Assembly (NCBI RefSeq): GCF_001598555.1
Contig: NZ_BCZE01000049.1
Span: forward strand, 1-64,000
DNA: 64,000 bases
Reading direction: 5' to 3'
DNA from: Novosphingobium rosa NBRC 15208
GTDB taxonomy: Bacteria > Pseudomonadota > Alphaproteobacteria > Sphingomonadales > Sphingomonadaceae
Shown: positions 58,114 through 64,000 of the stretch, one piece after another
Numbering within the stretch: position 1 is the first letter of the stretch
Layout: each line of letters begins with the position of its first letter
Notes under the pieces: generated by a model
What the model saw: only the letters and a program-made list of their open reading frames with translations
The model's database searches: none
What the model was told of the DNA's origin: nothing
Program-made: the position numbers and the translations under genes

Positions 58114-59661
58114 TCAGTGGTAGTATTGGGAGCCCCGGATGTTGTCGTGCAGGATCGGCTCGCGTTCCGGGGCTTTGGACACGGGCACCTTGTCGAGCCC
58201 CTTTTCGAGGATCGATTTGACAGAAGGATAGTTACGCGCCTGGATCTCGAGCGCGCGCATCGCGGCAGCCTCGAGCCGATCGGCGCCAAAGCGCTTGGCC
58301 AGGCCGATGATACCAAGACACGAGCGGTAGCCCTGCTCGGGATGCGGTCGGTCCGCGATGATGCGCTCGACCAGCAGCGACAGCATCGGTCCGATCCGGC
58401 CTGCCTCTTCGCGGATCTTTGCCGGTGTCCATTCCAGATAGCGCCGATGGCTCGACGGCATGTGGTCGGGAACCGTCGTGTGCCGGCCATTGCCCGAACC
58501 ACGCATGTGAACCGCAATGCGCTCGCTACCGAGAAAGATCTCAACCGTGCGGGCGGTAAAGCGGGCCTCGACCTCGCGACGGGCAAAGCGATGCGGCACC
58601 GAGTAATGGTGGTGATCGATGGCGATATGATAATCGAGCCCGACCCGGCAGCGCCTCCACTGGGCATGGATCCACGGCTCTGCCGGCAGCGGCTTCAGAT
58701 TGGGCGCATCGACTTCCTCGAACAACTGGCGGCGCGTTCGGCCGAACTGGCGCAAAACCCGCGTTTCGTTGAGGTCTGCCAGGCATTCGGCAATGCCGGC
58801 ATTGAGCTCGGCCAGACTGTAGAACACGCGATTGCGCAGCCGGCCCAGCACCCAGCGCTCGACGATACCGACGCAGGCCTCGACCTTGGCCTTGTCCTTC
58901 GGCCGCCGCGGCCGCGCCGGCAGCACCACCGTGCCGTAATGGCGGGCCATGTCGGTATAGCTGCGGTTGAGCATCGGGTCGAAGTGGCACGCCTTGATCA
59001 CCGCCACTTTGGCATTGTCTGGCACCAGCAACTGCGCGACGCCGCCGAAGAAGGCGAAGGCGGCGTTGTGCCCCTCGACCCAGTCGACGAATTGCTCCGT
59101 CCAGGTCGCACAGGCAAACGACAGGCTAGATCCGCCCAGCACCGCCACGAACAGATGCGCCTGGCGGATTTCGCCAGTGCGCCGGTCGATCACCACCGGC
59201 ACCGTGTCGCCCGCATAATCGACGAACATCTTCTCGCCGCCGACGTGGTTCTGACGCATGACCAGCGACAGCCGGCCCTCCCATTTGCGGAACAACTCGC
59301 ACCAGCGGCTGTAGCGATAGCCGTCGGGGTGCGCGGCGATGTACTCCTCCCACAGCACCTGGAGCGTCACGTGCTTGCGCTTCAGTTCACGCGCTACCAC
59401 CGACCAGTCGGGTTCTGGCTGCTTGCGCCGACACGGCTTCACACCGGCAAGCCCGTAAAGCCGCGCCTCCAGATCGGCGTCGCTGATCTCGGCGGGCACC
59501 GGCCATTCCAGGTCCGAGCGCTCAAAGCGCACCACCATGTCGCGAACCGTCGAGCGCGCAACGCCCGTCATCCGGGCAATCTCGCGCAGCGCAACGCCGC
59601 CTTCCCGGTGCAGTCTCAACACTTCGCGCACATCGCGCATCTTCGGCCTCCTCGTCGGCAT
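58114..59661 (-). CDS. istA: IS21-family DDE transposase
   Basis: A 515-residue transposase. N-terminal HTH (VALREIARMTGVARSTVRDMV, cited in parts), DDE catalytic residues in FVDYAGDTVPV, LLVPDNAKVAV and KDKAKVEACVGIVERWVL in parts, and the C-terminal DNA-binding region. Full length, no frameshift. Confidence 0.95.
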   Translation of the reverse strand: MPTRRPKMRDVREVLRLHREGGVALREIARMTGVARSTVRDMVVRFERSDLEWPVPAEISDADLEARLYGLAGVKPCRRKQPEPDWSVVARELKRKHVTLQVLWEEYIAAHPDGYRYSRWCELFRKWEGRLSLVMRQNHVGGEKMFVDYAGDTVPVVIDRRTGEIRQAHLFVAVLGGSSLSFACATWTEQFVDWVEGHNAAFAFFGGVAQLLVPDNAKVAVIKACHFDPMLNRSYTDMARHYGTVVLPARPRRPKDKAKVEACVGIVERWVLGRLRNRVFYSLAELNAGIAECLADLNETRVLRQFGRTRRQLFEEVDAPNLKPLPAEPWIHAQWRRCRVGLDYHIAIDHHHYSVPHRFARREVEARFTARTVEIFLGSERIAVHMRGSGNGRHTTVPDHMPSSHRRYLEWTPAKIREEAGRIGPMLSLLVERIIADRPHPEQGYRSCLGIIGLAKRFGADRLEAAAMRALEIQARNYPSVKSILEKGLDKVPVSKAPEREPILHDNIRGSQYYH

Positions 59662-59820
59662 CCATTCCTCCCGGCATGCAGCCGCAAGGATGGCCCAACG
59701 ATCAGGCTTCTCATCCCCCGGCAGGTGGCCGGGAATTAATCGGAATGCCGACCGGGATCAGGTCGGAAACCCGACCGGGATCAAATCGGAATGGTGGCCG
59801 GGATGACCTCGGAATCCGCA

Positions 59821-60209
59821 TCAAACACCACCAGTTTCGCCTTGATGTCCGGTAGCAGCTCTTCGATTACGCCAAGTTTATCGGTCTCGATCCCGAAAAA
59901 CTTTTTTATTACTTGGGACACGGCCTTGCCGCCGATTGTCGCCGCCTTCGACGAGAGGCGAGGGTGCGCTACGGCATAGAGCGCATCTTGCACTTCTGAG
60001 ACGCTGGTCTTCCCAAACAGGCTGACCCAAAGATAATCGGCGGGCCCCCCTGCCTTTCGTTCGTCAGGGAATTTTGTCGTAAGGTAGCTTCGGAGAAAAT
60101 GCGTTTTGCCCGCCCCCCATGGGGCATCAATCAGCACGGCATAATCAAACGAATTTCCATCATCGAGGAAGAAATCCAGAAAATCAGTTTGCTCTTGATT
60201 GTCGCTCAT
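59821..60209 (-). pseudogene. KAP-type P-loop NTPase, N-terminal part (split by IS21 element)
   Basis: The first ~130 codons of the split gene: QTDFLDFFLDDGNSFDYAVLIDAPWGAGKTHFLRSYL in parts contains Walker A (APWGAGKTH), and the fragment ends KAKLVVFD at the insertion point inside Walker B. The present frame reads on into the element for 12 codons. KAP NTPases are membrane-linked or defence-linked P-loop proteins; this one has no obvious membrane insertion here. The target duplication TCAAAC is 59821-59826. Confidence 0.85.
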
Positions 60210-60264
60210 CGACCATGCCCTTCCCCGCCTCGATCAGTCGTTTAATCTGCCTTTCGGGCAAGGC

Positions 60265-60603
60265 CTACGTGAAATCGAAGGTCTTACCGTTAGTCCGCTC
60301 GACGGCCAGCAGACTGCTGACACAGAATGTCGTTTTGGCCCCGGTGCCGTGTTCCGAAGCTATAAAAAACGTGTCGTCGGTGAAAGGATGGCCCACGAAG
60401 GGTTCGGTTTGTTTGATACTGTCCACCACAATGATTATCCCGCCGTCGAGCGCAATTTTGACCCGGCCATCTTCTCGCACACAGCCTAGTGCCAGCATCA
60501 TGAGCGTCTTGGGTTCCATGCACTCCATCTGTTCAGTCCCCTTCCTTGGCAAAGCCTCGTCAGTGCGCGATATGGTCGCGGGTCTGTGCAATGCAACCTG
60601 CAT
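60265..60603 (-). CDS. Small partner gene of the KAP NTPase, unknown function
   Basis: A 112-residue protein; AAGGAGAGG just before the ATG at 60603. Beta-rich middle (VKIALDGGIIIVVDSIKQTEPFVGHPFTDDTFFIASEHGTGAKTTFCVSSLLAVE in parts). It ends 55 bp before the NTPase start on the same strand, so the two form an operon. No family recognised. Confidence 0.65.
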   Translation of the reverse strand: MQVALHRPATISRTDEALPRKGTEQMECMEPKTLMMLALGCVREDGRVKIALDGGIIIVVDSIKQTEPFVGHPFTDDTFFIASEHGTGAKTTFCVSSLLAVERTNGKTFDFT

Positions 60604-60657
60604 GCCCCTCTCCTTCTTTTTGAAAATTCACGTTATGTTCGTGCTTAGATCGGACCG

Positions 60658-61011
60658 GTGAATCAGCGGGCGGACTTTGATTCGGAAAAGTCATTGGCGC
60701 TATCTATGCTCATGCTCGACTCTTGTGGCATGGATTCTCCCGTTGCCCTTAGTGGCTACCGCTATCTCGCGTTCGAGGCGATCGACGTGAACAGGAATAT
60801 GGCTCGTCGTTATGAGGTCGAAGTTTTGCGCGACCTTTTCGGGTCTATCATCGTTGAGTACCGCTGGGGCCGGATCGCATCGCGGGGTCAGCAGCGTGGC
60901 CGCTCATTTGACCATGAGGATGCGGCACAACATTTTGTCGGCCAGCTCGTCAGCCGCCGACGCAGATCCGCACGATCTGGTGTCCCTTACAGGCTGGTTG
61001 AGCAGGGATAA
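60658..61011 (+). CDS. WGR-domain protein
   Basis: A 117-residue protein from a GTG start. Residues about 45-115 are a WGR domain (ARRYEVEVLRDLFGSIIVEYRWGRIASRGQQ and AAQHFVGQLVSRRRR in parts), a nucleic-acid-binding module also found in PARPs. Stand-alone WGR proteins are common on alphaproteobacterial plasmids. Divergent from the KAP operon and just upstream of the iterons. Confidence 0.8.
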   Translation: MNQRADFDSEKSLALSMLMLDSCGMDSPVALSGYRYLAFEAIDVNRNMARRYEVEVLRDLFGSIIVEYRWGRIASRGQQRGRSFDHEDAAQHFVGQLVSRRRRSARSGVPYRLVEQG

Positions 61012-61125
61012 TCTGCATGAATCATTTTAATATAAACGCCCGGCGCGGGAGCGGCGGGTTTCTTGATTCTGAGATTCTATGATTCAGGGGTCAAAAACTG
61101 GCGGAAGTCTGCGGTAAAACAGAGG

Positions 61126-61230
61126 TATTCCTGACCGATTGGGGGCTGTAGCCTGACCTGCTGGGGGCTCTATCCTGCCGAATCGGGGGCTCCATCCTGA
61201 CCTCTGGGGGTCATCCTGTCTTCTTGGGGG
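61126..61230 (+). repeat. Iteron array of the replication origin
   Basis: Five direct repeats with 19-23-bp period: 61126-61146, 61149-61168, 61171-61190, 61193-61210 and 61212-61230, sharing (T)ATCCTGACC....GGGGG(C). A sixth lies at 61365-61384 (TATCCTGACCTCTTGGGGGC) and half-copies at 61398 and, inverted, at 61427. They precede repA and are the expected RepA binding sites (oriV). The remainder of 61012-61464 shows no gene. Confidence 0.88.
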
Positions 61231-61397
61231 AAGGCGATAAAGCACCTGTGGTGAGAGCCAAAGTCGCCCTTTTTGCGATCTTCGCCACGAAAACAGGGAT
61301 TGGTCGATCGGAAAGCCGCGACTCGCCGGAATGTTTGAACCATGCGGCAGTGATCGACATTTCCTATCCTGACCTCTTGGGGGCATCTCGGGATGAT

Positions 61398-61441
61398 CTA
61401 TCCTGACCTGACTTGACGTAGCGCGACAGGATAGGCAATTC
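61398..61441 (+). promoter_or_regulatory. repA promoter overlapped by inverted half-iterons
   Basis: TTGACG (61413-61418), a 17-bp spacer and CAATTC (61436-61441). CTATCCTG (61398-61405) and CAGGATAG (61427-61434) are inverted half-iterons; the second lies in the promoter spacer. RepA dimers bound here would repress repA, the usual autocontrol of iteron plasmids. Confidence 0.65.
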
Positions 61442-61464
61442 CTTGGCCGTCTTAGAGGTTAGAA

Positions 61465-62649
61465 ATGGCAGATCCAAAACCGACGACGCAGGCTGAAGGC
61501 GATGACGCGGGTGTAACACCCCGCGCCATGAAGGTCGCTGCCACACTGGCTCGTAAGGGTGGTGATGAGTTCGTCAAGCCAGGCAAGCTTGTTGAGGTGC
61601 GGTTCGTCAAAGGTCAGTCACTGAGCCTGGCCGCATCGCGACTGCTGGCGCTCATGATCCTGACAGCGGGGGCGGATGCTTGGCAAGAGGTGACGCACAA
61701 GCTTCGCAAGGCTGACATCCGCAGGGGCCATAAAGGGAATGAGCGGATCGTTGATACGCTCGAAGAGCTGCATCGCACCCTCTTTGCCGAGGACGATAAG
61801 TCGTGGCGGGGGAACCGAGCTACGAAGCGCTTCAGCCTCATTCAGGCCTCATGGGAGGAAGTTGAGGAGCAAGGCAGAGAAACAGGCTGGATCGAATGGG
61901 AGTTCACCCCTGATGCCCGGCGCCTGATCCAGGAATCCCAATCCTATGCCGTCATGAACCGGCAAGCGGTTCTTGGCTTCCGGTCTGCTTACTCACTCAA
62001 ACTTTATGAGGAAGGGGCGCTGCGCCTCCACCGTCGCCAACCAGTGTGGAAGGTTGATATGGTCGGCCTGCGCGCGGCGCTTGGGATCGAGCCTGAGAAG
62101 TACAAGGACTTTGCCCAGCTTCGCCGCAAGGTGCTGACTGTCGCGAAAGCAGAAATCGACCAGCTTGCCCACTTCACGGTCGAATGGGACGAAATCCGCC
62201 AAGGCCGTGCGGTGGTGGAGATTGTCTTCCGATTTGCGCCAAAGGATGCACCAGCGCAGCTTCAGACTGTCGATGAGCTAGCTAAGCATTCGGCCGGACG
62301 GCGTGCGCGGCGGGATGATAGCGTTGAGGCTATCGTTGAAGACGAAAATGCAGTTCCCCATGAGAAGGTCGAGGCGTTGCTCGCGCAAGCGTCTGCCAGC
62401 CTAGCTGCGCCCGACAGAAAGCCGCGGGGCAAGTTCGAGAGCTTCCCTTCGGGATCTCTCCGCTATGGCGGGCCCGAGTTCTATGAGATCGGCCGTTTGC
62501 ATGGCGGCGGTTGGGATGTAGACCAGATCGCGGATTCGTTCCGATCCGAAATGGGTGAACGGCTAAGACTGCTGCGTGGTATCAAGCTCGAACGGTCGTG
62601 GACGGGCTATTGCCAATCCTTCTTTTCGCGGCGGGGGCGCCCTTCATAA
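61465..62649 (+). CDS. repA: Plasmid replication initiator protein
   Basis: A 394-residue initiator of the iteron-plasmid type (RepA/Rep_3-like two winged-helix layout). First domain about 30-160 (VKGQSLSLAASRLLALMILTAG, RATKRFSLIQASWEEVEEQG in parts), second about 170-270 (RSAYSLKLYEEGALRLHRRQPVWKVDMVGLRAALGIEPEKYKDFAQLRRKVLTVAKAEIDQL in parts, the typical LYE...Y..F..L...vl..A..EI pattern). The C-terminal tail ends with a TSxAF-like helix and basic residues. Iterons lie on both sides of the gene. Confidence 0.9.
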   Translation: MADPKPTTQAEGDDAGVTPRAMKVAATLARKGGDEFVKPGKLVEVRFVKGQSLSLAASRLLALMILTAGADAWQEVTHKLRKADIRRGHKGNERIVDTLEELHRTLFAEDDKSWRGNRATKRFSLIQASWEEVEEQGRETGWIEWEFTPDARRLIQESQSYAVMNRQAVLGFRSAYSLKLYEEGALRLHRRQPVWKVDMVGLRAALGIEPEKYKDFAQLRRKVLTVAKAEIDQLAHFTVEWDEIRQGRAVVEIVFRFAPKDAPAQLQTVDELAKHSAGRRARRDDSVEAIVEDENAVPHEKVEALLAQASASLAAPDRKPRGKFESFPSGSLRYGGPEFYEIGRLHGGGWDVDQIADSFRSEMGERLRLLRGIKLERSWTGYCQSFFSRRGRPS

Positions 62650-62650
62650 A

Positions 62651-62670
62651 AAATTGCAGGCCTGCAATTT
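62651..62670. other. Perfect 20-bp palindrome after repA
   Basis: AAATTGCAGGCCTGCAATTT begins right after the repA stop and has no spacer. It may be a protein-binding site or a weak terminator. Confidence 0.55.
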
Positions 62671-62691
62671 CTTTCCAGCGGTAGCGATTCT

Positions 62692-62711
62692 GCCCCCAAG
62701 AGGTCAGGATA
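62692..62711 (-). repeat. Inverted iteron downstream of repA
   Basis: Exact reverse complement of the iteron at 61365-61384, so full iterons flank repA in opposite orientation. It lies between repA and parA and could serve in handcuffing or as a RepA-controlled site for parA. Confidence 0.85.
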
Positions 62712-62821
62712 GGTCGATAGCCTCGCCTCGGAATTTGCCTAACCGGCCCGGAAAATTACGAGCATTCGAAAACTGACTATCCGGGGCTCAATTGTCAAAA
62801 TTTAGACTATGATTGACCAAG

Positions 62822-62857
62822 AAGTGAAAATTTGAGATATGGATCTCGATTTTTCAC
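62822..62857 (+). promoter_or_regulatory. Operator-like dyad in the parA leader
   Basis: AGTGAAAATTTGAGAT (62822-62837) and ATCTCGATTTTTCACT (62842-62857) are 16-bp inverted arms with two mismatches and a 4-bp spacer, ending 14 bp before the parA start. ParA proteins with an N-terminal DNA-binding domain repress their own operon through such dyads. Confidence 0.7.
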
Positions 62858-62871
62858 TATCTGGGGTCGGG

Positions 62872-64000
62872 TATGTCGTCTGCTGTGGATCAGGTTCGTA
62901 TCGAAGAGACCCTGGATATCGATGATTTGGCAGATCGTGCCTCATCGGTGTTGGAAAGGCTTCGAACCTCGGCACGAGCTGCCAGGGCGGACGAACGACG
63001 GGAACCGACATTCCCCATTGGAAAAGCTGCCGAATTGGTAGGCCGGACAACGGGCGCAATTCGTGAAGCTGAGGCTGACGGTCGATTGGTTGCTCCGACC
63101 AGAGGGGATAACAATCGCCGTCTGGCTTATACGCTTGCTCAGTTGAACGACATGAGAGGGACGTTCGGAACTCGACCCTGGCGGGCAAAGGACGATCCCG
63201 TGTCGGTCATAGCTGTCCAGAATTTCAAAGGCGGCGTTGGCAAGAGCACTCTCTCTGTCCATCTTGCGCAATACCTTGCCATTCGGGGGTATCGTGTCCT
63301 GCTGATTGACTGCGACAGTCAGGCATCGTCAACCACCCTTTTTGGTTATGTCCCCGATCTTGATCTCGCCGAGGAAGAGACGCTTTATCCGTTCCTCCGT
63401 GAGGGCGAGCGCGATACGCTGGATTATGCGATCAAGAAGACGCATTTTGACGGCCTGGATCTGGTGCCGGCCAACCTCAGGTTGTTCCAGTCGGAGTATG
63501 AGCTGGCGGCTCGAATGGCTCGTGGCGAAGGCGTGCTTTTGAATAGGCTTGCGCAAGGCATTCAGTCCGTCTCCGATCTCTACGACGTCGTGGTCCTCGA
63601 TCCGCCCCCTGCCCTTGGCGCCATCTCGTTGTCGGTCTTGCGTGCGGCTAACGCTCTTGTGGTGCCGGTTCCGCCAACGGTGATGGACTTTTCATCGACG
63701 GCGGCCTTTCTCACCATGCTGAGCGAAACGATGCATGGACTTAGGGACCGGGAGATGGCCCCTACCCTCTCCTTTCTACGCTTTGTTGCCTCCAAAGTTG
63801 ATGAGAACAAGTCGATGCAGAAGGCATTGATGGATCTGATGAGGCAAATTTTCGGTAACGCGATGATCCGTACACCGTTGAAGGATTCAGCTGAAATCGA
63901 CAATGCGACCGCACGCCTGATGTCGGTTTATGAATTGCAAGGACCGATGACCAGCAAGTCAGTCCGCGACCGCTGCCTGACTTATCTTGATGGCGTATGC
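62872..64000 (+). CDS. parA: ParA partition ATPase (runs off the window)
   Basis: At least 376 codons, open to the last base. An N-terminal extension of about 105 residues holds a MerR-like helix-turn-helix (FPIGKAAELVGRTTGAIREAE in parts, about 50-70), as in type Ia ParA/SopA proteins that autoregulate. The deviant Walker A is VQNFKGGVGKSTLS (about 118-131), followed by VLLIDCDSQASSTTLFG and Walker B VVLDPPPALGA. GGGGTCGGGT precedes the ATG. A parB gene is expected beyond the window end. Confidence 0.93.

Larger units (their letters stand above)
57243..59820 (-). mobile_element. IS21-family insertion sequence, 2578 bp
   Basis: It carries istA and istB in the IS21 order and is flanked by TCAAAC duplications. 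The outer ends are inverted: TGCGGATTCCGA on each side. Each end holds several internal copies of a TTCCGATYTGATCCCGGYC-type unit, two or three on the left (57270-57320) and three or four on the right (59730-59805), as expected for IS21 transposase binding sites. Both genes are intact, so the element is probably active and recently inserted. Confidence 0.95.

Noticed and set aside
58102-59739. 545-codon plus-strand frame within the IS element
   Set aside because: Antisense to istA; no motif.
61126-61230. Iterons considered as a CRISPR array
   Set aside because: The 19-23-bp direct repeats have no unique spacers and lie beside repA.

Overview
The window looks like part of a conjugative plasmid or plasmid-borne island of a GC-rich alphaproteobacterium. 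A sphingomonad (Novosphingobium/Sphingobium type) is my best guess and an acetic acid bacterium is the alternative. The evidence is an iteron-type replication origin with repA and a ParA partition ATPase, a complete VirB/VirD4 type IV secretion operon, a relaxase operon with an oriT candidate, plasmid housekeeping genes (ParB-like, DUF932, SSB, primase) and a large accessory cargo. No rRNA, tRNA or CRISPR array was seen.

Layout. 0-7.3 kb: plasmid maintenance and unknown genes. A ParB-domain protein, a DUF932 protein and an amber-interrupted small gene each sit behind a copy of the same ~200-bp GC-rich repeat. A leader with three stem-loops sharing one 7-nt loop precedes an unknown gene at 5.8 kb. 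7.4-11.2 kb: arsenic operon arsR-arsC-arsC2-arsB-arsN2-arsH with a palindromic operator over the promoter and start codon. 11.3-19.5 kb: a tripartite RND efflux system bracketed by two YVTN-type beta-propeller proteins, with a histidine-kinase remnant upstream. 19.8-31.4 kb: a fluoride-responsive island. Two divergent fluoride riboswitches control (minus strand) a CLC-F type antiporter fused to DUF190, followed by a metallophosphoesterase, UppP, an EamA protein and a phosphodiesterase, and (plus strand) CrcB, a universal stress protein, a phosphoglycerate-mutase-like enzyme and an enolase. A ChrB-N protein, a cation transporter and an EEP phosphatase follow downstream.

31.6-36.3 kb: SSB, primase, HTH/RHH/XRE regulators and a resolvase-like gene. 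36.4-50.9 kb: T4SS operon (M15/transglycosylase fusion, TrbM-like, virB1, LPD7, virB2-virB6, an exclusion-type lipoprotein, virB7-virB11, virD4). 51.0-55.1 kb, minus strand: mobC-relaxase-mob accessory gene-putative antitoxin-zeta toxin, with an IncP-like nick site upstream of mobC. 55.8-61.0 kb: a KAP-type P-loop NTPase gene split by an IS21-family element (6-bp target duplication; excision would restore a 604-codon frame), its small partner gene, and a WGR-domain gene. 61.1-64.0 kb: iterons, repA, and parA running off the window.

The standout is the fluoride island. Fluoride exporters are grouped with spare copies of enzymes from families that fluoride inhibits (enolase, phosphoglycerate mutase, several phosphatases, UppP). 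Expression appears to be set by two riboswitches whose Shine-Dalgarno sequences can be masked by readable alternative hairpins. The window therefore reads as a self-transmissible toxic-ion resistance plasmid (arsenic, fluoride, perhaps chromate and metals).
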